This document shows, piece after piece, positions 1-9,907 of a stretch of DNA of 64,000 nt (position 1 is the stretch's first letter; every line of letters starts with the position of its first letter). This stretch comes from JACKIC01 sp964543795 (GTDB taxonomy: Bacteria; Planctomycetota; UBA1135; UBA2386): the NCBI GenBank assembly GCA_964543795.1, contig CAZIZN010000026.1, positions 1-64,000 of the forward strand. The letters are read 5' to 3'. The notes beneath the pieces are model-generated. The model was not told where the DNA came from. It saw nothing but the letters and a program-made list of their open reading frames with translations, and searched no databases. Made by a program: the position numbers and the translations under genes.

Positions 1-50
1 TATTCCAAACCGGGAATCGGCCACGCACTCGTCACCCGCGGCGCAGACTC

Positions 51-1118
51 CTAGTCGTTCAGCCACTCGGGCAGGCGCGCGCCGATCGCGGCACGGATCT
101 CGTCGCGAGCGCGGCGGTACACGTGCAGTTCGCCGCCGTAGGGGTCGCCCACGTCGCGGCCGTCGGGGCGGAGCAGTTGCACCTTGTCGGCGGCTTCGGG
201 GCACTCGGCGAGGATCGCGCGGCGGTGGCTCTGGCCGAGGCAGTAGATGCGGTCGGCGCGGGCGACGAGGTCGCGGTCGAGCGCCTTGCTCGCGTGGGCG
301 CCGAGGTCGAGTCCCAGTTCGTGCGCGGCGAGCACGCTGTTCTCGCTCGCCGGCATGCCGTCGAGCGTGCTGGTGCCCGCGCTGGCGAACGCGAGACCGT
401 GCGCGAGCACGTCGTCGCGGCCGGTGCCCAGCCGGCGCGCCGCCAGGTCGCGGGCGATCGCCTCGGCGAGGGGGGAGCGGCAGGTGTTGCCGGTGCAGAC
501 GAAGACGATGGTCCGGGCGGCGGCGTGCAGCACTTCGGCGGCCGTCAGGATGCCCTCGCGGAGCACCTCGAGCCGGTCGCCGGCCAGGCGGACGACCGTG
601 GACGGGCTGCCGAGCGGCGAGGGCCCGTCGTCGACGACCAGCGCCAGTGCGTCGCCGAAGCGCGCGGCGATGGCGCCCGCATCGACCATCGGCGCCCCGT
701 CCGGCGCGGCCACCGTCGCGAGCCACAGGGGTTCACCGGCTGCGGCGATCACCTGCCGCGTGAAGTCGTGGGCGGGCACCCGCAACCCGGTCCAGCCGCC
801 GGCAGGTGCCGGGAGCACCAGCGTCAGCGGCCCGGGCCAGTAGCGGTGGGCGAGGCGACGCACGCGCGTCGGCAGCGCGCCGACGAGCGCCTGCGCATCC
901 TCGGTGCGGGCGAGGTGGAACGTCAACGGCCGCGCTTCGCGGCGTCCGAGCAGGGGCGCGGCGAGTGCGTCGGCCTCGCCGCGGCCCGGCAGCAGGGCCA
1001 GCCCGTAGACGGTCTCCGTCGGCAGCACGCAGAGCCGGCCCGCGCGCAGGTGGCCGACGACGTCGCGGATCGTGGCGGCGCGATCGGCCGTGGCGAGCTG
1101 GCGGCGTTCGCAGGGCAT
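51..1118 (-). CDS. Sua5/YrdC threonylcarbamoyl-AMP synthase fused to YwlE-like low-molecular-weight phosphatase
   Basis: A two-domain protein of 355 residues. Residues about 15-195 form a YrdC/Sua5 domain, with PTETVYGL at 33-40 and SPSTVVRL at 171-178. That family makes threonylcarbamoyl-AMP for the t6A37 modification of tRNAs reading ANN codons. From about residue 203 a low-molecular-weight phosphatase domain follows: C208-TGNTC-R214 is the CX5R loop and D325-P326 (DPYGG) is the general-acid loop. Thr209 directly after the catalytic Cys, together with DPYGG, resembles the protein-arginine phosphatase YwlE more than ordinary tyrosine phosphatases. In Bacillus subtilis ywlC (Sua5 type) and ywlE are separate genes in one neighbourhood, so the fusion fits that link. 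The ATG lies 8 bases downstream of a good promoter. Arginine-phosphate specificity is inferred. Confidence 0.88.
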   Translation of the reverse strand: MPCERRQLATADRAATIRDVVGHLRAGRLCVLPTETVYGLALLPGRGEADALAAPLLGRREARPLTFHLARTEDAQALVGALPTRVRRLAHRYWPGPLTLVLPAPAGGWTGLRVPAHDFTRQVIAAAGEPLWLATVAAPDGAPMVDAGAIAARFGDALALVVDDGPSPLGSPSTVVRLAGDRLEVLREGILTAAEVLHAAARTIVFVCTGNTCRSPLAEAIARDLAARRLGTGRDDVLAHGLAFASAGTSTLDGMPASENSVLAAHELGLDLGAHASKALDRDLVARADRIYCLGQSHRRAILAECPEAADKVQLLRPDGRDVGDPYGGELHVYRRARDEIRAAIGARLPEWLND

Positions 1119-1126
1119 CGGCGCAG

Positions 1127-1156
1127 ACCATAGCGCCGGACCGGCGAGCGCCCCAA
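1127..1156 (-). promoter_or_regulatory. sigma-70-type promoter of the Sua5 fusion gene
   Basis: Read on the minus strand, TTGGGG (1156-1151) and TATGGT (1132-1127) are 18 bases apart. The -10 ends 8 bases before the ATG at 1118, so the predicted transcript has almost no leader. Confidence 0.45.
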
Positions 1157-1185
1157 CGCCGCGGCAGTGAAACGGCCTGCGAAGG

Positions 1186-1215
1186 TTGCCGCGCGCCGCC
1201 TGCGCTCCCTACGCT
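1186..1215 (+). promoter_or_regulatory. promoter of the histidine kinase/NtrC operon
   Basis: TTGCCG (1186-1191) and TACGCT (1210-1215) are separated by 18 bases, and the -10 ends 9 bases before the kinase ATG. It diverges from the promoter of the gene at 51-1118, so the two -35 regions lie 29 bases apart. Confidence 0.4.
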
Positions 1216-1224
1216 GCGCCCCGA

Positions 1225-1974
1225 ATGTCCCAGTCCGTCCGCGAAGAGCGGCTCGCCCGGATCCGCACGCAGCGCCTCGCGCGCCTCGGCACCCTGCTCG
1301 CGGGCTTCGCGCACGAGGTGCGCAATCCCCTGAGCACGATCGGTCTCAATCTCCAACTCGTGCTCGAGGACTACAAGGACGCCGAGTCGCCGCGCGACCG
1401 GCGCACGCACAAGCGTCTCACGACGGTGCAGGGCGAGGTCCGGCGCCTGCAGAAGATCCTCGAGGAGTTCCTGAGCTTTGCGCGCGCGCCCGAACCGAAG
1501 CTCGCTCCGGTCGACCTCAACGAGAAGCTGCGTGCGCTGGTGGAGTTCCAGGAGCCGGAGATGCGCGAGGCCGGGGTCTCGCTGCGCTTCTACCCCGGCG
1601 GCGACGTCGGCCAGGTCGCGGTCGACTGGGACCACCTGCAGGCGGCCGTCGTCAATCTCGTGCGCAACGCGAAGGAGGCGACTCCCGCGGGCGGCGAGAT
1701 CCTGGTCTCCACCGCGCGCGAGCCCGGCGCGGTGCTGTTGCGCGTGACCGACACGGGCGGCGGCATTCCACCCGAGCTGGCGACGCGGGTGTTCGAGCCC
1801 TACTTCAGCACCAAGAAGACGGGCACGGGGCTCGGTCTGCCGACCGTGCGGCGCGTCGCCGAGGAACACGGAGGCACGCTGACGTTCCAGTCCGAGGCCG
1901 GCAAGGGCACGCAGTTCACGCTGCGGCTGCCGGGCAGTCCCGCGAACCACGTCGACGCGGAGGTCGGCGAATGA
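1225..1974 (+). CDS. Soluble two-component sensor histidine kinase (NtrB-like)
   Basis: Histidine kinase of 249 residues with a dimerisation/phosphoacceptor segment (GFAHEVRNPLSTI, His30) and a HATPase_c domain. The ATPase domain shows the N-box NLVRNAKEA, the G1 box DTGGGIPP and the G2 box GTGLGLPTV. There is no membrane segment and no recognisable sensor domain in front of the His box, so the protein is a compact cytoplasmic kinase whose input is unknown. The ATG at 1225 is preferred to an in-frame upstream start because it sits directly behind a promoter and begins the predicted helix leading to the His box. Its stop overlaps the start of the NtrC-type regulator (ATGA), so the pair is translationally coupled and is very probably a cognate two-component system. 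Confidence 0.92.
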   Translation: MSQSVREERLARIRTQRLARLGTLLAGFAHEVRNPLSTIGLNLQLVLEDYKDAESPRDRRTHKRLTTVQGEVRRLQKILEEFLSFARAPEPKLAPVDLNEKLRALVEFQEPEMREAGVSLRFYPGGDVGQVAVDWDHLQAAVVNLVRNAKEATPAGGEILVSTAREPGAVLLRVTDTGGGIPPELATRVFEPYFSTKKTGTGLGLPTVRRVAEEHGGTLTFQSEAGKGTQFTLRLPGSPANHVDAEVGE

Positions 1975-3323
1975 CCGTCGATCCGATCCTGCTCGTCGAC
2001 GACGACGACGCGTTGCGCGAGACCCTGGTCGCGGCACTCGAGGTGCTGCCGGTGGACATCACCACGGCGACGGGCGTCGTCGAGGCGCGCGCGCTGCTCG
2101 CGCAGCGGCGGTTCGCGGTCGTCGTCACCGACCTCGTGATGAAGGACGGCGACGGCTTCGCCGTGCTGGCCGCCGCGCGCGAGCACTACGCCAACTGCCG
2201 CATCGTGATGCTCACGGGGCACGGCAGCCGCGACGTCGCGGTGCAGGCGATGGAGCGCGGCGCCACGTACTACGTCGAGAAGCCGGTCGATCTCGGCGAC
2301 CTGCGCGCGAAGGTCAAGAAGTCGCTGGAGGATCACCAGAAGGACGTCGCCTACGACGAGCTGCGCGGGCAGATGGAGCGCACGTTCGGCATCGAGGGCA
2401 TCGTCGGTCAGGATCCGAAGATGCAGCGCGTGCTGGCGCTGGTGCGACAGATCGCGCCGACCGCCGCCTCGGTGCTGATCCTGGGTCCGTCGGGCACCGG
2501 CAAGGAGCTGATCGCGCGCGCGATCCACAACCAGTCGCCGCGCGCGCGCCGGCCGTTCGTCGCGCTGAACTGCGGCGGCATGTCGGAAGGCACGATCGAG
2601 AGCGAGCTCTTCGGTCACGTCAAGGGCGCCTACACGGGTGCCGTCGCGGATCGCGAGGGCAAGTTCGAGTACGCGGCCGGCGGCACGCTGTTCCTCGACG
2701 AGGTGGGTGAGATGCCGCTGCCGACGCAGATCAAGCTGCTGCGCGTGCTCGAGGAGCGCGCCGTGGCCAGGGTCGGCGACAACAAGATGCGCCCGGTCGA
2801 CGTGCGCGTCATCGCGGCGACCAACGCGGACCTGCTGCAGAAGGTCAAGGACGGCTCGTTCCGGCAGGATCTCTACTTCCGCCTCAAGGTCGTGACGATC
2901 GAACTGCCGGCGCTGCGCGAACGACGCTCGGACATCAAGCTGCTGGCGCTGCACTTCCTGCAGCACTTCGCGAAGCTGCACGGCAAGGACGTGGAGTCCA
3001 TCGACCGCGAGGCGCTCGTGGCGCTGGTCCAGTACGACTGGCCCGGCAACGTGCGCGAACTGCGCAACGCGATCGAGTCGATGGTGGTGCGGGCGCGCGG
3101 CAACATCCTCACGCGCAATGACCTGCCGCCCGAGATCTGGGCCCCGTTGCCGGCCGATCAGGACAGCTGGCAGTTCCTCGCCGGCCGCACCTGGCAGGAG
3201 GTCGAACGCAACCACATCCGCGTGTCGCTCGAGCTCACCGGCGGCAATCGGCAGAAGGCGGCGCGTGCGATGGGCCTCAGCGAACGCACGCTGTATCGCA
3301 AGATCAAGGAGTACGGTCTGTGA
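1971..3323 (+). CDS. NtrC-family sigma-54-dependent response regulator
   Basis: 450-residue regulator with three modules. The receiver domain has an acidic pocket VDDDD at 9-13, phosphoacceptor Asp54 in VVVTDLVM, and the conserved Lys in VEKPVDL. A sigma-54-interacting AAA+ ATPase follows, with Walker A GPSGTGKE, the sigma-54 contact loop GAYTGA (the common variant of GAFTGA) and Walker B TLFLDEVGEM. The C-terminal Fis-type helix-turn-helix is GGNRQKAARAMGLSERTLYR. Phosphorylation by the kinase encoded immediately upstream should allow it to open RpoN-holoenzyme promoters. The start is fixed by the 4-base overlap with the kinase stop; an open frame running further upstream only overlaps the kinase gene. 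Its target genes are not evident in this window. Confidence 0.95.
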   Translation: MTVDPILLVDDDDALRETLVAALEVLPVDITTATGVVEARALLAQRRFAVVVTDLVMKDGDGFAVLAAAREHYANCRIVMLTGHGSRDVAVQAMERGATYYVEKPVDLGDLRAKVKKSLEDHQKDVAYDELRGQMERTFGIEGIVGQDPKMQRVLALVRQIAPTAASVLILGPSGTGKELIARAIHNQSPRARRPFVALNCGGMSEGTIESELFGHVKGAYTGAVADREGKFEYAAGGTLFLDEVGEMPLPTQIKLLRVLEERAVARVGDNKMRPVDVRVIAATNADLLQKVKDGSFRQDLYFRLKVVTIELPALRERRSDIKLLALHFLQHFAKLHGKDVESIDREALVALVQYDWPGNVRELRNAIESMVVRARGNILTRNDLPPEIWAPLPADQDSWQFLAGRTWQEVERNHIRVSLELTGGNRQKAARAMGLSERTLYRKIKEYGL

Positions 3324-3456
3324 GCCGTCGCACGCCGGTCCCCGCCGCTGTGGCTCGGGGAACGGCCAGGACCCGCCGCGCTCGCCTCGCGCGACCCCGG
3401 CTTCGCTCGACGCTGGCCTCGGTCCGCCCCGGCGCCTAGATTCTGACTCCGTCCCC

Positions 3457-4437
3457 ATGAGTGAATCCCCCGCCAAGTCCGCGATGCAGGACGGTCTCGC
3501 CTTCGAGCGCCCACTGATCGAACTGCAGCACAAGATCGACGAACTGCGCAAGCTCAAGGAAGACACGCACCTCGACCTGGACGGCGAGATCGAACTGCTC
3601 GAGGAGCGCAAGCGGCGCGAGACCGCCGACGTCTACGGCAAGCTCTCGCCGTGGGAGCGCGTCAACGTCGCGCGCCACGCCGACCGGCCGATGACCTCGG
3701 ACTACGTGCAGCTGATGCTCGACGACTTCGTCGAACTGCACGGCGACCGGGTGTTCGGCGAGGACCGCGCCATCGTCACCGGGCTGGCGTGCATGGACGG
3801 CGTGCGCTTCCTGCTCGTCGGCCACCGCAAGGGCAAGACCGTCAAGGACCGCCTCGCCTGCAATTTCGGCTGCGCGCACCCCGAGGGCTATCGCAAGGCG
3901 CTGCAGAAGATGCAGCTCGCGGCGAAGATGAAGCTGCCGATCGTCACCTTCATCAACACGCCGGGCGCCTATCCCGGTATCGGGGCCGAGGAGCGCGGGC
4001 AGGCGGCGGCCATCGCCCGCAACATCTACGAGATGTTCGAGCTGCGGGTGCCGATCGTCTGTCTCGTGATCGGCGAGGGCGGCTCGGGCGGCGCGCTCGG
4101 CATCGGCGTCGGCGACCGCGTCGGCATGCTCGAGAACAGCTACTACTCGGTGATCTCGCCGGAGGGGTGCGCGGCGATCCTCTGGAAGAGCGGCGACAAG
4201 GCGCCGGAGGCTGCGGACGCGCTGAAGCTGACGAGCAAGGACCTGCTGCGCCTGGGGCTCGTCGACGCCGTGCTCGAGGAGCCGCTCGGCGGTGCCCACC
4301 GCGATCCCAAGGGCACGATCGAACGGGTCAAGGGGCAGATCCTGGGCTGGTTGCGCGAACTGCAGGCGACGCCGATCGACGAACTGCTGGCCCAGCGGTA
4401 CCGCAAGTTCCGGGGCATGGGCCAGCCGGTGAGCTGA
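3457..4437 (+). CDS. accA: Acetyl-CoA carboxylase carboxyltransferase subunit alpha
   Basis: 326-residue AccA. Together with AccD it transfers the carboxyl group from biotin to acetyl-CoA, giving malonyl-CoA for fatty-acid synthesis. The N-terminal segment LIELQHKIDELRKLKED is the usual helical region. The crotonase-like carboxyltransferase core carries TPGAYPGIGAEERGQ, GEGGSGGALGIGVGD and SPEGCAAILWKS, all AccA signatures. The length is normal for the family. The ATG at 3457 was chosen because the family N-terminus begins here; a longer open frame upstream runs into the NtrC gene. A TAGATT -10-like hexamer (3437-3442) lies 14 bases before the ATG, without a clear -35. accD is not in the window. 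Confidence 0.97.
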   Translation: MSESPAKSAMQDGLAFERPLIELQHKIDELRKLKEDTHLDLDGEIELLEERKRRETADVYGKLSPWERVNVARHADRPMTSDYVQLMLDDFVELHGDRVFGEDRAIVTGLACMDGVRFLLVGHRKGKTVKDRLACNFGCAHPEGYRKALQKMQLAAKMKLPIVTFINTPGAYPGIGAEERGQAAAIARNIYEMFELRVPIVCLVIGEGGSGGALGIGVGDRVGMLENSYYSVISPEGCAAILWKSGDKAPEAADALKLTSKDLLRLGLVDAVLEEPLGGAHRDPKGTIERVKGQILGWLRELQATPIDELLAQRYRKFRGMGQPVS

Positions 4438-4564
4438 GGGGCCGGCAGCGCAGGGACCCGGCGACGGGGGCGGCGCAGCGACCGGCCCGCGGCAAGTTTC
4501 CGCGGCGTCCGCCAACAAGGGGCCGGCCGGCTCCGTAGCATGCAGCACGTTCCCGCGGCTCCCC

Positions 4565-5278
4565 ATGCTCCCAAGCCATCGTTCGCCAGGCTCCACGCCG
4601 TCCGCTGCACCCTTCCGCGCCGGACGTCCCGCTCACGAAGGCCTGCCGGGCGGCCTGCCTGCCGACGTGCACCGGCTGGCCGCGGATGCCGGCGTCGGCG
4701 ACGCCGAACTGGTGCGACGCACCCGCGAGGGCCAGGAGGACGCGTTCGCCGCGCTCGTCGCCCGCTACGAGAAGCGGGCGTTCTGGGTCGCATTCCACGT
4801 CGTCGGTCGTGTCGAGGATGCGCGCGATGTCGCCCAGGAGGCGTTCGTGCGCCTGTTCCGGTCGCTGGACCGCTACGACTTCGCGCGCAGCTTCTACACC
4901 TGGTTCTACCGGATCGTGATGAACCTCGCGATCGACCAGCTGCGCAAGATCCGCAGCGCGCGCAGCACCAGCATCGAGGACTTCGTGTCGGCGATGACCG
5001 ACGAACGCGAGCCGCTGGCGTCCCAGCCGCTCGAGCGGGCCGAAGAAGACCGCCTCGTCTGGTCCGTGCTCGAGAAGCTCGATCCGCGCCTGCGCGCCGT
5101 GCTCGTGTTGCGCGACATCCACGGCCTCAGCTGCCGCGAGATCGCGCCGATCCTGCGCGTCACCCACGCGACGGCGCGCTGGCGTCTGCATCGCGGGCGG
5201 CAGGTCTTCCGCGAGCACTGGGAACGGCGCGAGCACGGCGAGCGACCGGGCGAGACGACGGGGGGCGCGGAGCGATGA
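4565..5278 (+). CDS. RNA polymerase ECF-type sigma factor
   Basis: 237-residue sigma-70 family factor with sigma2 and sigma4 domains and no sigma3. Region 2 contains DAFAALVARYEKRAFWVAFHV followed by EDARDVAQEAFVRLFRSL. Region 4 contains LDPRLRAVLVLRDIHGLSCREI, then a recognition helix in the THATARWRLHRGR segment. About 45 residues at the N-terminus are low-complexity and could be an over-extended start, but no better start is obvious. Its TGA overlaps the ATG of the following zinc-binding membrane protein, the classic layout of an ECF sigma factor with its anti-sigma factor. Confidence 0.93.
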   Translation: MLPSHRSPGSTPSAAPFRAGRPAHEGLPGGLPADVHRLAADAGVGDAELVRRTREGQEDAFAALVARYEKRAFWVAFHVVGRVEDARDVAQEAFVRLFRSLDRYDFARSFYTWFYRIVMNLAIDQLRKIRSARSTSIEDFVSAMTDEREPLASQPLERAEEDRLVWSVLEKLDPRLRAVLVLRDIHGLSCREIAPILRVTHATARWRLHRGRQVFREHWERREHGERPGETTGGAER

Positions 5279-5928
5279 GCCCGATCTCCTGCGATGCGGT
5301 GCGCGACGTGCTGCCGGCGTTCGTCGGTGGCGACCTCGGGTGTGACGGGACCCCGCCGGTCTCCACCGGCGCGGTGCGTTCCCATCTCGCGACCTGCACG
5401 GGTTGCCGCCGCGTGGCGTCGTCGCTGCAGCAGGGGCGGAAGGCGCTGCAGCGCATGGGTGCCTCGGTGCCGGCGGGTGTCGACGAGGACCTGTTCGCGC
5501 GGCTGCACGATTCGATCCTCGCTGCGACGGTGCGCGCCGACGGTGGGCCGCAGCCGGTGGGCAGCGGGGTGGGCGGCGGTGCGGTCCGGGCCCGCGGGGC
5601 CGCGGAGAGCCGGCGGCGATGGGTCACGGCGATCGCGGCGGCGGCGATGTTCGCGCTGGGGTTCTGGTGGGTCGCGGGCGAGCGAAGCGGTTCGGTGCTC
5701 GACCGCGAGCCGCTGGTCGTCGATGTCGCCGCCGGGGCCGGTCTCGCGGTGCCCTACGCGGGCGGCCGCGTGCAGATGGTGCCCCTCGGCTACGAAGTGC
5801 CGGGGCACGGCGATGCGGGCAGCGTCGGCCAGGGCATGGCCGGGCGCCTGGATCTGCGCGCACTCGGGGACGACGCGCGGTTGCGCCCCGTGCCAGTGGT
5901 CCGTCCCGGGCCCGGCGCCAGGCGCTGA
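5275..5928 (+). CDS. Membrane-anchored zinc-finger anti-sigma factor
   Basis: 217-residue protein. The N-terminal ZAS/zf-HC2-type motif H37-x3-C41-x2-C44 (SHLATCTGC) is the zinc-binding anti-sigma signature. One transmembrane helix follows at about 118-137 (AIAAAAMFALGFWWV), and the roughly 80-residue remainder would lie outside the membrane. Overlap with the sigma gene (ATGA) makes it the likely partner that holds the 4565-5278 factor inactive until an envelope signal arrives. The outer part has no family I recognise. The PDZ protein beginning 120 bases downstream may belong to the same regulon, but that is inference. Confidence 0.85.
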   Translation: MSPISCDAVRDVLPAFVGGDLGCDGTPPVSTGAVRSHLATCTGCRRVASSLQQGRKALQRMGASVPAGVDEDLFARLHDSILAATVRADGGPQPVGSGVGGGAVRARGAAESRRRWVTAIAAAAMFALGFWWVAGERSGSVLDREPLVVDVAAGAGLAVPYAGGRVQMVPLGYEVPGHGDAGSVGQGMAGRLDLRALGDDARLRPVPVVRPGPGARR

Positions 5929-6048
5929 AGCCGACGGGCGCCGCGCCCCGCCGGTCGGAGTCTTTGGCTGCCTGCTGCGTTGGTGCGGCCGGCCGCACGG
6001 CGGGGAGCGCCGGCGCGGCCGATCGTCGCGAATGCCGGAGACATCCTC

Positions 6049-7287
6049 ATGATCGAACTGCGTTCCTTGTTCCTGTCCGTCGTCGGATCCGGTCTCGCTG
6101 CCTGGCTGCCGGCTCAAGGTGGGGAGGCGCCGAAGCCCGAGGGCTCGCCGCCGCCCGCTGCGGCCGAGAAGCAAGTCCAAGGGCGCACCGTGGCCCAGTG
6201 GATCGATCGCCTCGGCGCGGAGAGCTTCCGCGACCGGGTGGCCGCGGAGAATGCGCTCCGCGAACTCGGTGCGGCGGCGCTGCCCGGACTGCGGGATGCG
6301 GCCGAGTCGCATGCGGACGGCGAAGTGCAGTGGCGGGCCCGTCGGCTCGTGCAGCAGATCGAACGCGCCGACGGCGCCCGGGAGCCGCAGCGGCTGCAGC
6401 CGCGCGCCGAGTCGCCGCGCCGGCGCGCGCCCGATCTGCGCCTGCGGTCGACGCCGGACTCGTTCGACGAGATGCAGCAACGGTTCGACGAGGTGTTCCG
6501 CGACATGGAGCGCGACTTCGGTCTGTCGATCCCGCGGCGCAGCTTCTTCGGCGACGACTTCTTCCGCGACCTGACCGAGCAGATGGAGCAGCTGCGCACG
6601 CAGGGCGGCGGCAACTCGCGCGGTCTGTCGATGCAGATCGGACCCGACGGCGCGGTGCGCGTGGAGGTCCAGCAGCAGAACGAGGACGGCGAGTCCGAGA
6701 CGAAGGTCTACGAAGCGCCCAGCCTGCAGGAGTTCCAGCAGCAGTATCCGGACGTGCTGCCCCAGACGGGCTTCGGCATGCCGTTCCGCCTGCGCATCGG
6801 GGCCGACGGGCAGGGGGGACGGCCCGCCCCGCTGTTCCGCGCGCTGCCGTTCGGCGGTGAACCGCAGATCGACATGCAGCCCGACCCGGAGGTGCAGGTC
6901 GCGATCGAACGCGGCTCGGTGCTCGGCGTGCAGATCCGCCCGGAGATCGGCGTCGAACTGAGGGAGCACCTCGGTCTCGAACCCGGCCAAGGCCTCATGA
7001 TCGAGAGCGTCACGCCCGAGTCGCTCGCCGCGACGATGGGGCTGCAGCGCGGCGACATCGTGCTGAAGGTCGCGGGTCGCGACATCGGCGAGCCCGGCGA
7101 CGTGCGCGAGGCGCTCGGCACGGTGGAGCCCGGCGGCAAGGTCGTCGTCGAATGCCTGCGCAAGGGCAAGCCGAGCACGTTCGAGGCGACCAAGCCTGCC
7201 GCCGCGCAGCCGAAGTCCGAACCGGCGAAGAGCGGCAGCGGCAAGCTCGAACGGCGCGCGCGGAAGGCCGGCGAGACGATCCGCTGA
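6049..7287 (+). CDS. Exported HEAT-like/PDZ domain protein
   Basis: 412 residues beginning with a signal-peptide-like stretch (SLFLSVVGSGLAAWLPAQ). Residues about 45-105 look like one or two HEAT-type helical repeats (RDRVAAENALRELGAAALPGL). The middle is charged and Gln/Arg-rich. A C-terminal PDZ domain follows (GVQIRPEIG, then GLMIESVTPESLAATMGLQRGD and GKVVVECLRKG). There is no serine-protease domain, so this is not a DegP/HtrA enzyme; it is more likely a scaffold or sensor for exposed C-termini. Its position just after the sigma/anti-sigma pair suggests a role in the same envelope stress response. The ATG at 6049 precedes the signal peptide and is preferred to earlier in-frame starts. Confidence 0.8.
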   Translation: MIELRSLFLSVVGSGLAAWLPAQGGEAPKPEGSPPPAAAEKQVQGRTVAQWIDRLGAESFRDRVAAENALRELGAAALPGLRDAAESHADGEVQWRARRLVQQIERADGAREPQRLQPRAESPRRRAPDLRLRSTPDSFDEMQQRFDEVFRDMERDFGLSIPRRSFFGDDFFRDLTEQMEQLRTQGGGNSRGLSMQIGPDGAVRVEVQQQNEDGESETKVYEAPSLQEFQQQYPDVLPQTGFGMPFRLRIGADGQGGRPAPLFRALPFGGEPQIDMQPDPEVQVAIERGSVLGVQIRPEIGVELREHLGLEPGQGLMIESVTPESLAATMGLQRGDIVLKVAGRDIGEPGDVREALGTVEPGGKVVVECLRKGKPSTFEATKPAAAQPKSEPAKSGSGKLERRARKAGETIR

Positions 7288-7290
7288 TCG

Positions 7291-7319
7291 CGCCGCCGGG
7301 GCGTCAGTCCCGGGCGGCG
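7291..7319. terminator. Hairpin between convergent genes
   Basis: CGCCGCCGGG (7291-7300) pairs with CCCGGGCGGCG (7309-7319) with one bulged base. It lies between the PDZ gene (+) and rlmN (-) and overlaps the last codons of rlmN. There is no T-tract, so it could terminate only in combination with Rho or by the hairpin alone. Confidence 0.4.
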
Positions 7320-8401
7320 GTGTGGCGCAGTCGCAGCTGCCCGCACGCCGCGGAGCGATCGGCGCCGCGCTGCCGCCGGACCGTGACCTTGAGGCCGCCG
7401 CGCCGCAGCGCTTCGGCGAAGCCGTCGACGCGGTGCGGCGCCGGCCGTCGCAGGCCACCTGGGGCGGCGAGTTCCTCGACAGGGTTCCACGGGATCAGGT
7501 TGACCGTGCACGGCAGCCCGCGCAGGGCGTCGACGAGTGCTGCGGCATCGCGCGGCCGGTCGTTCCTGCCTTCGAGCAGGACGATCTCGTAGGTCACTTC
7601 ACGGCCCTTCTGGCCGAAGTAGCGGTGGGCCGCGGCGACGATCTCGGCGACCGGGTGCGACGCGGTCGGCACGAGTTCGCGTCGCAGCGAATCGTCGGCG
7701 GCGTGCAGCGAGACGGCGAGGTTGTAGGAGGGATCGGCCGCGGCGAAGCGTTCCATCTGCCGCGGATATCCCGAGGTGCTGACCGTGATGCGCCGCGCGC
7801 CCATGTCGATGCCGGCCGGGTCGTGGATGCGTTGCAGGGCGGGCAGCAGCGCGTCGAGGTTGAGCATCGGCTCGCCCATGCCCATCACGACGAGGTTCGT
7901 GAGGCGCCTGCCCGCGGCCAGTCGCGCGCGCGCGTGCAGGACCTGCTCGGCGATCTCGCCGGGGGTGAGGTTGCGGCGCACGCCGAACATGCCCGAGGCG
8001 CAGAACACGCAACGCACCGGGCAGCCGACCTGCGTCGAGATGCACAGCGTCGTGCGTTCCTCGTCGGGGATGATGACGCATTCGACCGTCTCGCCGTCGG
8101 CCAACCGGACGAGCAGCTTCTCCGTGCCGTCCGAGGCGAGGTCGGCGCTCGCCACCTGCGAGGCGCGCACGGCGTGCGATGCCGCGAGGGCCTGGCGCAG
8201 GCGCAGCGGCACGTTGCGCATGCCCTCGTAGTCGGCGACCCCGTGGCGCCAGATCCAGTGAGCGACCTGGCGGGCCTGGAACGCCTTGCCGCCGGCGCGC
8301 ACGACGATCTGTTCGAGTTCGGCGTCGAGCAGGTCCGTCAGCGCCGTTGCGGCGCCGGGCCCGGGCCCGTTCGGATCGGTGGCGGACGGATCGGCCGACA
8401 C
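7304..8401 (-). CDS. rlmN: 23S rRNA (adenine(2503)-C(2))-methyltransferase / tRNA m2A37 methyltransferase RlmN
   Basis: 365-residue radical-SAM methyltransferase that makes m2A2503 in 23S rRNA and, in several species, m2A37 in tRNA. The CX3CX2C cluster motif is visible as CPVRCVFC, followed by GMGEPMLN and the STSGYPRQM region typical of RlmN/Cfr proteins. The C-terminal part contains VNLIPWNP. It starts with GTG only 7 bases after the clpX stop, so it is probably the last gene of the tig-clpP-clpX-rlmN operon. About 20 residues at the N-terminus are low-complexity. Confidence 0.95.
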   Translation of the reverse strand: MSADPSATDPNGPGPGAATALTDLLDAELEQIVVRAGGKAFQARQVAHWIWRHGVADYEGMRNVPLRLRQALAASHAVRASQVASADLASDGTEKLLVRLADGETVECVIIPDEERTTLCISTQVGCPVRCVFCASGMFGVRRNLTPGEIAEQVLHARARLAAGRRLTNLVVMGMGEPMLNLDALLPALQRIHDPAGIDMGARRITVSTSGYPRQMERFAAADPSYNLAVSLHAADDSLRRELVPTASHPVAEIVAAAHRYFGQKGREVTYEIVLLEGRNDRPRDAAALVDALRGLPCTVNLIPWNPVEELAAPGGLRRPAPHRVDGFAEALRRGGLKVTVRRQRGADRSAACGQLRLRHTAARD

Positions 8402-8408
8402 GGTCGGA

Positions 8409-9713
<1,305 letters not shown>

Positions 9714-9842
9714 GATGCGTCTGTGGTGCGGAGGCGATCGACGTCGCCGCGCTCCAGTCTATCGCCTCCGGGCGCTGCGAACTCCGTCTCCGGCAAATTC
9801 TCGTGTCGACCGGCCCGCGGGGCGCGGCGGCGTGCCGGGGCC

Positions 9843-9887
9843 GGCCGCCTGCCAGTCGGCCGCCTGCCAGTCGGCCGCCTGGCAGTC
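9843..9887. repeat. Three tandem 15-bp repeats between clpP and clpX
   Basis: The unit GGCCGCCTGCCAGTC occurs at 9843-9857 and 9858-9872, and with one change (CTGGCAG) at 9873-9887. It lies 20 bases after the clpP stop and about 130 bases before the clpX start. No coding role is evident. Confidence 0.85.
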
Positions 9888-9907
9888 GGTCGCCGCAACT
9901 GCCGCCG

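Noticed and set aside
1..50. Part of a gene at the left edge
   Set aside because: No open frame of useful length; the 50 bases only follow the stop of the first gene.
3118..3456. An upstream extension of accA by 113 codons
   Set aside because: It overlaps the end of the NtrC-type gene in another frame and has no match to AccA, whose family N-terminus starts at 3457.
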